In this document: piece by piece, positions 42,545 through 50,819 of the stretch | Layout: every line of letters begins with the position of its first letter | How positions within the stretch are numbered: the stretch's first letter is position 1 | Assembly: GCF_013372265.1 (NCBI RefSeq) | Contig: NZ_CP054051.1 | Span: 632,263-696,262, forward strand | Direction: 5' to 3' | Source of the DNA: Aliarcobacter cibarius | Lineage (GTDB): Bacteria > Campylobacterota > Campylobacteria > Campylobacterales > Arcobacteraceae | Length of the DNA stretch: 64,000 nucleotides | Translations under genes and position numbers: made by a program | The notes under the pieces: generated by a model | What the model was told of the DNA's origin: nothing | Databases searched by the model: none | The model's input: the letters and a program-made list of their open reading frames with translations, nothing else

Positions 42545-44530
42545 ATGCAAGCAATAGATATTTTTACACCAGAAGGATCTTCTCTTGAGAGTGGAACTTC
42601 TCTTTTAGGTGGACAAAAAGAAGAGAAAAATGGTCCTTCTCTTTTTGATTCTATATTAAAAAGTAGTATAGATTCAAAAAACTTAAATTCAACAGGTGAA
42701 GAAGTCATCTCAGATTCATTAAAAGTAGCAAATACAATGGAAAATAATCTTACTACGACATCAGGTATGGGTTCACTTTTAGATAAATTAATAATCAGTG
42801 CAAAGGAGACCATAAGTCAAAATGGCGCAGAAACTATAAGTAATGAAATCTCAAGTGATCAATTAGATAATGTAGATTTAAAAGATAAAACTAAATTTGT
42901 TGATACATTAAAAAATATTATACAAACAAATTCAACTGTATCTGTAGATGAATCAGTAATAGAATCAGAAGTAAATGTAGTAGAAGCTGAGACATCAACT
43001 TCTCTTTTAGATAAATTAGTAAGTGATGCAAAAAAAGATATTTTTGATAGTGATGTTGTTAAAACAAATTCAATTGAAACTACAAGTAATCAAAATGTAG
43101 AATCAGATGTAAAAGTAGTAGAAACGGGGACATCAATATCTCTTCTAGATAGATTAGTAAGTGATGTAAAAAAAGATATTTTAGATAGTGATACTGTTAA
43201 AATAAATTCAACTATACCTATGGAAGAGCTATCTAGTAGTTTAAAAATAGAATCAGAAGTAAAATTAGTAGAAGAGAGTACGCCTACATCTCTTTTAGAT
43301 AAATTAATAAGTGATGCAAAAAATAAAATTATTGAAGATAAAAATAATTTAAAAGAACAAAATATTAAAAATGTAGAAACTTCTGTAGTGAAAAATTTGA
43401 CAGAAGAATTAGTTGTAACTAATATTAGTGAAAGTAATATAACTCTAGATGAATCTAATAATATTATTAAAAGTGAAAATTCTGATATAGAGAATGTATT
43501 TATAAATAATCTTTCAAAAGAAATCATCGGAGGTTTAGAAAATAAAAATCCAGAAAATAACGATTTAGAAGCGACCCTTATTGAAAAAGCAGTTGATAAA
43601 CCAAAATCTCTTATGGATGCTTTGATTCAGAATAGTGTGAAAAAACAAGAAGAGTTTTTGGCTAAAAATTCTGATTTAACTAACGTTGATGTAAAACAAA
43701 AAGAAATAGTTTCAAGTATATATTTAAGTGAACAAAAAAATCAATTAAATACCCAACTTAATTTTAATAAATCAGAAGCTTTGAATCTTTTAAAGGATGG
43801 TGCAAGTTTAGATGATATTAAAAAAAGTGCATCTATTTTAGATTTAGGTTTAGAAGAAGTAGATGTTGAAAAAGCTTTGAGTTTAGATGATGTTATTAAG
43901 AAAAATAGTTTAAGAGATTTAAATGATAGAAAACAAATTTTAGATACTTTATTAAATGAAAAAAATATTAGAAGTGTTGATGTAAAAAATTTGATAACAA
44001 AGTCAGTAGAGGCAAGTTCAGCTTTACTTGAGAATAAATTAAATTTTGTTGAAGATAGTGTTTTAAATGTTAACTCTCCTTTGTCATTTAATATTCAAAC
44101 GAAAATAATTGGTGCTAGACAACAAATGTCAAATATGATGTCTGATATTGCAAAACAGATGTATGAAAATTATAGACCTCCCGTTACAGTATTTAGAATT
44201 AATCTTAATCCTGAAAACTTAGGAAGTATTGCAATTATGATGAAGAGTGAGAAAAATAGTGATGTTTCTATTAGTATGAGTGTTTCAAGTCAGGCTACTT
44301 TGGATGCATTAGTTGAAAATCAAAATTTACTAAGAAACTCTTTAGTTAAAACTTTTGAAGAAAATACAAAATTTAATCTTGATTTTAGTTCACAAGAGAG
44401 AAATCAAAATAATCAAGATCAGCAAAAACAAGAAGACCATAAAAATCAGGATGAATATATAGATACAACAACTATTTTAAAGTTACAAGAAGAGAATAAA
44501 GAAATTGATGATAAATTCGACTATATGTAA
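42545..44530 (+). CDS. fliK: Flagellar hook-length control protein FliK
   Basis: A 661-residue protein. The C-terminal ~120 residues form the Flg_hook domain that switches export specificity (VFRINLNPENLGSIAIMMKSEKNSDVSISMSV read in parts). The long acidic, Asn/Ser-rich N-terminal region would act as the ruler and holds three copies of a 31-residue unit ending in SLLDKLVSDAKKDI-like sequence. A single C-to-N order of repeat, ruler and switch is typical of FliK. One base precedes the fliR start. Confidence 0.88.
   Translation: MQAIDIFTPEGSSLESGTSLLGGQKEEKNGPSLFDSILKSSIDSKNLNSTGEEVISDSLKVANTMENNLTTTSGMGSLLDKLIISAKETISQNGAETISNEISSDQLDNVDLKDKTKFVDTLKNIIQTNSTVSVDESVIESEVNVVEAETSTSLLDKLVSDAKKDIFDSDVVKTNSIETTSNQNVESDVKVVETGTSISLLDRLVSDVKKDILDSDTVKINSTIPMEELSSSLKIESEVKLVEESTPTSLLDKLISDAKNKIIEDKNNLKEQNIKNVETSVVKNLTEELVVTNISESNITLDESNNIIKSENSDIENVFINNLSKEIIGGLENKNPENNDLEATLIEKAVDKPKSLMDALIQNSVKKQEEFLAKNSDLTNVDVKQKEIVSSIYLSEQKNQLNTQLNFNKSEALNLLKDGASLDDIKKSASILDLGLEEVDVEKALSLDDVIKKNSLRDLNDRKQILDTLLNEKNIRSVDVKNLITKSVEASSALLENKLNFVEDSVLNVNSPLSFNIQTKIIGARQQMSNMMSDIAKQMYENYRPPVTVFRINLNPENLGSIAIMMKSEKNSDVSISMSVSSQATLDALVENQNLLRNSLVKTFEENTKFNLDFSSQERNQNNQDQQKQEDHKNQDEYIDTTTILKLQEENKEIDDKFDYM
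42962..43342 (+). repeat. Imperfect in-frame repeats inside fliK
   Basis: Three related units begin at 42962, 43100 and 43250 (spacing 138 and 150 bases, so 46 and 50 codons). Each starts ESEV/ESDV and runs into SLLDKL-SDAKK. A more distant fourth copy of the SLLDKL part starts at 42773. All keep the reading frame. Confidence 0.75.
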
Positions 44531-45280
44531 ATGGAAGCTTTATTATCTTTATTAAACGAAACTGTTTTATTTCAGTTTTTACTTCTATTTGCTAGAGTTG
44601 TCTCTTTTATGGCTTTCATGCCAGTTTTTGGGCATGCTGCTGTAAGTCCAAGAATAAGAGTCTCTTTAGCTCTATTTTTTACATTTTTTATATATCCTTT
44701 AGTTGATATTCAAAGTAATATAAATCAGGATAATTTTATACTGGCTCTTTTTTCAGAGATTACTTTAGGTTTAGTTGCTTCGATGTTTGTAAATATAATT
44801 TTTTCAGCAGTAAGAGTTATTGGAGAGTTTGTTGAATATTCAACTGCTTTATCGATGGCATCTATGTTTGATCCAACAACCGGTTCGCAAGAGGGTTTAG
44901 TCGCAAAAATGTTGTTTTGGATAGCAATAGTACTGTTTTTTCAAACAGGAATGTATGAAATGACTTTGGTTATACTGGTAAAAAGTTTTTCAGTTATACA
45001 TCTAGGAACTTTTGATATCTTTTCATATAATGGAATCCAGTTGGCTATTGATGAAGTAAAAAGAATGTTTACTTTTGCTTTTGCTTTTGCTTTACCTCTA
45101 TTTTTTATAGGTTTTATAATGGATGTATATTATGGATATGGTACAAAATCCATGCCAGCTTTCTCACCTTTCATTATAACTTTTCAGCTTAAATTTGCAT
45201 TGATTTTTATTTTTTTGATTTTAGGAATGGAAATTTTTGCAGATGCTTTTACACAATATTTTATAGATAAATTTCAATAG
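44531..45280 (+). CDS. fliR: Flagellar export gate protein FliR
   Basis: A 249-residue integral membrane protein with about six helices and the FliR segment ARVVSFMAFMPVFGHAAVSPRIRVSLALF read in parts. With FliP and FliQ, not encoded here, it forms the export pore; FlhB wraps the pore and is encoded 11 bases downstream. Confidence 0.93.
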   Translation: MEALLSLLNETVLFQFLLLFARVVSFMAFMPVFGHAAVSPRIRVSLALFFTFFIYPLVDIQSNINQDNFILALFSEITLGLVASMFVNIIFSAVRVIGEFVEYSTALSMASMFDPTTGSQEGLVAKMLFWIAIVLFFQTGMYEMTLVILVKSFSVIHLGTFDIFSYNGIQLAIDEVKRMFTFAFAFALPLFFIGFIMDVYYGYGTKSMPAFSPFIITFQLKFALIFIFLILGMEIFADAFTQYFIDKFQ

Positions 45281-45291
45281 GAACTTAAGTC

Positions 45292-46341
45292 ATGGCTGAT
45301 GATGAAGAAAAAACTGAAGAACCCACATCCAAAAAGATAGAAGATGCAAAAAAGGAAGGAAATGTAGGTAAATCTACAGAAGTTGTCGGTGCAGCTGTAC
45401 TTCTTTTTGGCTCAGTTTATATACTGTTTTTTTCAACATTTTCATTAATGGAAATAAAGAAATTAATGCTATATTCTTATAGTTTTATTGGTGAAGAGAT
45501 GAATGATAATGTTTATTATACAATAGTTTATTCTGTTGGTATTACACTTTTAAAATCTTTAGCCCCACTGTTTATATTAGTTTTTATTTTGGTGCTTGCA
45601 GGTAATTGGATGCAATTTGGTTTTATTTCTGTCCCTTTAAAATTTGATTTACAAAAATTAAATCCAATAAAAGGTTTACAAAATATTTTTAGTTTTAAAA
45701 AACTTTTAGAAGCTTTAAAATTAACTGCAAAATTAACAATTATTGTTGCTGTTATGTTTTTACTTTTTTCTTTAACCTACAAAGATATTTTATATATGAT
45801 GAATCAGGATACTAATTCAACTTTAAAAAGTATAGTTGATTTGAGTATTTACTTCATTTTAACAATTCTTTTTATTATTATTATTTTTGCTATAATGGAT
45901 TTCTACTTTACTAAGTTTTATTATATGAAGTCTTTAAAAATGAGTAAACAAGAGATTAAAGATGAGTATAAAAATATGGAGGGAGATCCTCAAGTAAAGG
46001 GAAGAATACGAAGAATTCAGATGCAAATGGCGCAAAAGAGAATGATGAGTAATGTTCCTAGTGCAGATGTTATTATTACAAATCCAACACACTATGCTGT
46101 TGCTTTGAGTTATGATAATGAAAAGAATAAAGCTCCTGTTGTTGTTGCAAAAGGAATAGATTTTATAGCTATTAGAATAAAAGAAGTTGCGAGAGAAAAT
46201 GATATTCCTATAATTGAAAACCCAGCACTTGCAAGAAGTTTATTTGAACAAATTGATTTAGATAGAGAAATTCCAAATGATTTTTATAAAGCTATGGCAG
46301 AGATTTTCTCTTATGTTTATGAATTAAAAAGAAAAAGGTAA
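45292..46341 (+). CDS. flhB: Flagellar export switch protein FlhB
   Basis: A 349-residue FlhB with four membrane helices and a cytoplasmic domain carrying the autocleavage motif NPTH (Asn264-Pro265), cut when export switches from hook to filament substrates. The N-terminus DDEEKTEEPTSKKIEDAKKEGN is canonical. FliK, which triggers the switch, is encoded two genes upstream. Confidence 0.96.
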   Translation: MADDEEKTEEPTSKKIEDAKKEGNVGKSTEVVGAAVLLFGSVYILFFSTFSLMEIKKLMLYSYSFIGEEMNDNVYYTIVYSVGITLLKSLAPLFILVFILVLAGNWMQFGFISVPLKFDLQKLNPIKGLQNIFSFKKLLEALKLTAKLTIIVAVMFLLFSLTYKDILYMMNQDTNSTLKSIVDLSIYFILTILFIIIIFAIMDFYFTKFYYMKSLKMSKQEIKDEYKNMEGDPQVKGRIRRIQMQMAQKRMMSNVPSADVIITNPTHYAVALSYDNEKNKAPVVVAKGIDFIAIRIKEVARENDIPIIENPALARSLFEQIDLDREIPNDFYKAMAEIFSYVYELKRKR

Positions 46342-46344
46342 AGT

Positions 46345-48342
46345 TTGAAAATATTATTAGTTTTGTTTATTTTTTTAAATATATTAAATGCTCAAAAAGA
46401 TTTTTATTATAGTTTTATTGATTCTAACGGGAAACAAATTTCAGAAGAGACGAAGCAGACAATAAAAGATGGATTTGATATTATAGAAAATATAAAATAC
46501 CTTGCAAGAAATGACAAAATAGATGAAGCATTTACACAAATTAAAGAGTTAAAAGAGAAAAATAAACTTAAAATCTTAACTTCTGATATTATTATTTTAT
46601 ATTCTGAATTAGTCTTAAAAAAAGACAATAAACGACTTCTTCTAGAAGCTTCTGATGATTTAGAAAAAGCAATAAATTCTTCACAAATAAATGAAGAAGA
46701 TTTATCAAATGCATATATGCTTTTAGTTGATTTAAAATTAGCAATAAATAAAACAAGTGATGCAAAATATTTTGCGCAAATAATAATTGACAATTTTGAT
46801 AATCCTCTTACTAAAACTTATGGAAAAATAGCTTTAGCTAAAGTTTATAAACATCAAAAAGATTATAAAAGATCAGCTTCCTCTTTATATGAAATCTTAT
46901 CTACAACAAAAGATAAAACTATTGCTACACTTGTGGCCGATGAACTTTTTGATGTTTATATATTAGAAGGTGATGTTGCAAAAGCAAGTAATTTAATAAG
47001 TCAAGTTTTAAAAACTAATGTTGAATTTTATGCTGTTGATACTTACTTAGCAAATAAAAAAATAAATAAACTTTTAAAAGCAAATATGCCTGAATATGCT
47101 GCTGAAATATTAATTGAATTATTAAATACAACTACAAAAGAAGAGCAAATAGAAAGTTATAAGTATAAATTAGCAAATACTTATATGCGAATGTATGATA
47201 AAACAAATTACTATTTAGAGAAAGCAAAAGAGCTTTACAAAGAAATTATAAATGATTATGAAAATGGATTATATTCAAAAAGTTCTTCTATTTATTTAGA
47301 TGAAATTTTAATGAGACAAGGTTCTATTGCACCATCAGTGATTGCAGAAAAATATCAAGATAGCGAAGAGATGCAGCAAAAAGCTTTAATGCAAGAATTA
47401 ATGATTGATAAAAGAGATAAAAAATATGAAAACATTTTAAAAATGCAAGGTGTTTATAGAAAGATCTCAAATGATGTTGCAAAAAGATTTGGTTATAAAA
47501 ATATGGATGAAGTATTTAGTGAAATTGATTTAGAGATAATTAAAGACAAAATTAAAGATTCTGAGTGTTCAGAATTAAGTCAAATTTTACAAAATGCTAG
47601 CAATGAAACATATTCTAAAATAGTAGAGGATGAAGCTTTAAAATATAGCTTTTTTGAATGTATGGTAGAGACTTCAAATGAAAAAGCTTATTATCAGTTA
47701 AAAGAGATATTTAATACAAATAAAGATGCAAATATATATTTATATTTAGAAAGAATGGCTTTAGCCCTTAATAAATTAGATGAGGCATTAGATTTTTCAG
47801 CAAAAGTTGAAATGACAAATGATAAAAAAGTTTTGGCAAGTGAATTTATAGTTAGATATCAGATAAATAAAGCAAACAATAATCCAAATTCAATGGAGAA
47901 GTTTTTTATATATGCAGACTATAATCCAGATTTTATTAAGCAAAGTGAAATAAATCCTTCAATTATAGATTTTTATCATGATTATTATTTATATTTGATA
48001 TCTAAAGGTCAAGAAAAAAAAGCTAATGAAATGTTAGAAAAACTGTATTTAAAGCAAAAAGATTATAAAGCATTTGTTTATTCTCCTTTTGTTGAAATAG
48101 AGTTAGCAAAAATAGCAAAAGATAATAACAATAAACAAAAAGCTCTAGATTTATTGTTGAGCGGTTTAAGTAATGCTAGAAAAATGGCTCCAAATGATGA
48201 AGTTAAGATTTATTATGATGTGTTGATTTTATATGATAACTTGGGAAATAAAAATAAAAAAACTGAATATTTGAATAAATGTAAAGCTGTAGAAAATACA
48301 ACAGATAGTTTATATAAAAAAATGTGTGATGAGATGAAATGA
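46345..48342 (+). CDS. Secreted TPR-like protein 2 (PflA-like candidate)
   Basis: A 665-residue protein, by chance the same length as the TPR protein at 35077 but with different sequence. A short signal peptide (MKILLVLFIFLNILNA, cut before QKD) is followed by a unique 'FYYSFIDSNGKQISEETKQTIKDGF' segment and then helical TPR/SEL1-like repeats across the whole length. This layout fits PflA, the periplasmic TPR protein of the Campylobacter motor's proximal disk (about 790 residues), though it is shorter. TTG start; the next gene, fliI, overlaps by 4 bases. Confidence 0.6.
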   Translation: MKILLVLFIFLNILNAQKDFYYSFIDSNGKQISEETKQTIKDGFDIIENIKYLARNDKIDEAFTQIKELKEKNKLKILTSDIIILYSELVLKKDNKRLLLEASDDLEKAINSSQINEEDLSNAYMLLVDLKLAINKTSDAKYFAQIIIDNFDNPLTKTYGKIALAKVYKHQKDYKRSASSLYEILSTTKDKTIATLVADELFDVYILEGDVAKASNLISQVLKTNVEFYAVDTYLANKKINKLLKANMPEYAAEILIELLNTTTKEEQIESYKYKLANTYMRMYDKTNYYLEKAKELYKEIINDYENGLYSKSSSIYLDEILMRQGSIAPSVIAEKYQDSEEMQQKALMQELMIDKRDKKYENILKMQGVYRKISNDVAKRFGYKNMDEVFSEIDLEIIKDKIKDSECSELSQILQNASNETYSKIVEDEALKYSFFECMVETSNEKAYYQLKEIFNTNKDANIYLYLERMALALNKLDEALDFSAKVEMTNDKKVLASEFIVRYQINKANNNPNSMEKFFIYADYNPDFIKQSEINPSIIDFYHDYYLYLISKGQEKKANEMLEKLYLKQKDYKAFVYSPFVEIELAKIAKDNNNKQKALDLLLSGLSNARKMAPNDEVKIYYDVLILYDNLGNKNKKTEYLNKCKAVENTTDSLYKKMCDEMK

Positions 48343-49643
48343 ATATAGATGATATTTTAAATAAAATAGATCCTACAAATCTTACAATTGCTTTTGGAAA
48401 GATTACAAATATATCAGCAATAACTTTGACAGGTACAGGATTAGAAGTTGCTGTTGGAGATATTGTGAGAATTGAATCTGTTCAAAAAATTTATACCGTT
48501 TTAGGAATGGTAACAACAATTGATGGAGCTTTTTTTACAATAGTACCTTTTTCATTTATTGACGGATTTAAGATAAATGATAAAATCTTCTTACAAAGAG
48601 ACGGACTTACTGTAAAGTGTGGATATGGACTTTTAGGAAGAGTTGTAAATGCTTTAGGAGAGCCAATTGATGACAAAGGCAAGATAAGAGATATTGAGGG
48701 ATATACTTCTATAAACAAATTATCCATGCCACCCTTAGAAAGAGGAATTATTGATAAAAAATTTGCAACGGGAGTAAAACCCATTGATGCAATGCTTACA
48801 TGTGGAAAAGGTCAAAAAGTAGGTATCTTTGCAGGAAGTGGAGTAGGAAAGTCAACTTTAATGGGGATGATTGTAAAAGGTTGTGAAGCTCAAATAAAAG
48901 TTGTTGCACTAATTGGAGAAAGGGGAAGAGAAATTCCAGAATTTATTCATTACAATCTTGGTGGAAATTTAGATAATACTGTACTTGTAACTGCAACTTC
49001 TGATGAATCTGCTTTGATGAGAAAATATGGAGCTTTTACTGCTATGAGTATTGCCGAGTATTTTAGAGATAAAGGACATGATGTTCTTTTGATGATGGAT
49101 AGTGTTACAAGATTTGCTATGGCTCAAAGAGAAATAGGATTAAGTACTGGAGAACCGCCTGTAAGTAGGGGATATCCTCCTTCAGTTTTTGCTCTTTTAC
49201 CTCAATTAATGGAAAGAGCTGGAAACAATCAATTAGGCTCAATTACAGCATTTTTTACCGTTTTAGTTGATGGAGATGATTTAAATGATCCTATTGCAGA
49301 TCAAAGTAGGTCCATTTTAGATGGACATATTGTTCTTACAAGAGATTTAACAGAACAAGGATTTTATCCTCCTGTAAACATATTAAAATCAGCTTCTAGG
49401 GTTATGGACAAGGTTGTTACAAAAGATCAATATAATGACTTTTTAAAGTTAAAAAGAGTATTATCATTGATAAAAGAGAATGAAGTTTTAGTAAGAGTTG
49501 GTGCATACAAACCGGGTATGGATTTAGAATTAGATGCAGCAATGTCCAAAAAAGAGAAAATTAGAGAGTTCTTAACACAAGACTCTCAAGAAGTAGTACC
49601 TTATGAAGATATGCTGACTAGATTTAAAAAGGCTTTAGAATGA
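48339..49643 (+). CDS. fliI: Flagellar export ATPase FliI
   Basis: A 434-residue F1-beta-like ATPase with Walker A GIFAGSGVGKST (about 162-173), GERGREIPEF and the LLMMDSVTRFAMAQREIGLSTGEPP segment read in parts. It energises export with FliH. Four-base overlaps (ATGA) at both ends, with the TPR protein and flgL, indicate translational coupling. Confidence 0.96.
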   Translation: MNIDDILNKIDPTNLTIAFGKITNISAITLTGTGLEVAVGDIVRIESVQKIYTVLGMVTTIDGAFFTIVPFSFIDGFKINDKIFLQRDGLTVKCGYGLLGRVVNALGEPIDDKGKIRDIEGYTSINKLSMPPLERGIIDKKFATGVKPIDAMLTCGKGQKVGIFAGSGVGKSTLMGMIVKGCEAQIKVVALIGERGREIPEFIHYNLGGNLDNTVLVTATSDESALMRKYGAFTAMSIAEYFRDKGHDVLLMMDSVTRFAMAQREIGLSTGEPPVSRGYPPSVFALLPQLMERAGNNQLGSITAFFTVLVDGDDLNDPIADQSRSILDGHIVLTRDLTEQGFYPPVNILKSASRVMDKVVTKDQYNDFLKLKRVLSLIKENEVLVRVGAYKPGMDLELDAAMSKKEKIREFLTQDSQEVVPYEDMLTRFKKALE

Positions 49644-50800
49644 TTAGTCAAGTTGAACAAACAATATACAGATTAAATAACCTTGATAAGACTCAGCAAA
49701 AACTAAATTATCAACTTAGTACAAAGCAACAGCTTGAAAATGGAAGTGATGATTCTGTTTTATTTGGAAGAATAACTTCAGCACAAGATAAAGTTAGAAC
49801 TTTTGAAGGTATTAAAACAATAGTTGAAAGAACAAAAGTTCAAAATGATATGTCAGATTCGAGTTTAAAAGAAGCAAAAAATCTTCTGACATTTATAAAA
49901 TCAGAGCTTATGAAAGCAAATACTGATACAACAGGTGATGATGGTCTTAAGTCTATAGCTGTTGTACTAGCTGGAACTAGAGAGAATTTATTAACTCTTG
50001 CTAATACTCAAGTTGAAGGAGAATATCTTTTTTCTGGAAGTGATTCTTCAAAAAAACCTTTTGTGGAAGTAAATGGAAAAATTTCTTATGTGGGAGATAA
50101 TAAATTAAGAAGAGTAGCAGTAGAAGAGGGCTCTTATAGAGATAGAGGTGTAAATGGTTTTGATGCTATGATGTATAGTTCTTCTGTTGCATATAAAGGT
50201 AATGATTTGATATTTACTGAAACTGATAGAATCTTAGACCAAGATGGAAATGAGTGGAAATTAGATATGAATTCAGCTACTCCCCCAAGTCCAGCTTTAC
50301 CTTTAACTCTTAGAAAATATGATTTGGATGGTAATTCAACAATTAATACGATAACTCCTGTAACATTTGATGGGACAACAAATACTTATACTATTACAAC
50401 ACCAAGTGATGTAGGTACAAAGTTTGAGGCTAAAACTAGTATTTTTGATTTAATGAATAGTGTTATTAATACTTTAAATATGGTTGATGAGGTTGGTAAT
50501 CCAATATCAAGAGATATAGTAAGGGATAATTTAGCAAAACAAATAGATGCTATTGATCAATCTTTTGATGATATGAATATTACTCATGCTGATTTAGGAG
50601 CAAAAAACAAAGTTTTTGAAACAGCTTTAGAATCAATTGATTCTAAATTAGTTCAATATAAAAAACTTGAAGAAGCACTCAGTTCTGCAGATTTAACTGA
50701 AGTTGCAATCCAGATAAAAGCTTTAGAACTAACATATACAGCAATGTATTCAACAGTTGCAAGAACTAATGAGTTATCATTAGTTAATTTTATGAAATAA
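49640..50800 (+). CDS. flgL: Hook-filament junction protein FlgL
   Basis: A 386-residue FlgL with the flagellin-like N-terminal helix (SQVEQTIYRLNNLDKTQQKLNYQLSTKQ read in parts), the 'NTQVEGEYLFSGSDSSKKPF' motif and a C-terminal helix ending ELSLVNFMK. It joins hook to filament. Its usual partner flgK is not in the window. 19 bases before flhA. Confidence 0.9.
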   Translation: MISQVEQTIYRLNNLDKTQQKLNYQLSTKQQLENGSDDSVLFGRITSAQDKVRTFEGIKTIVERTKVQNDMSDSSLKEAKNLLTFIKSELMKANTDTTGDDGLKSIAVVLAGTRENLLTLANTQVEGEYLFSGSDSSKKPFVEVNGKISYVGDNKLRRVAVEEGSYRDRGVNGFDAMMYSSSVAYKGNDLIFTETDRILDQDGNEWKLDMNSATPPSPALPLTLRKYDLDGNSTINTITPVTFDGTTNTYTITTPSDVGTKFEAKTSIFDLMNSVINTLNMVDEVGNPISRDIVRDNLAKQIDAIDQSFDDMNITHADLGAKNKVFETALESIDSKLVQYKKLEEALSSADLTEVAIQIKALELTYTAMYSTVARTNELSLVNFMK

Positions 50801-50819
50801 AAAAAGATTTAAGTAATTT

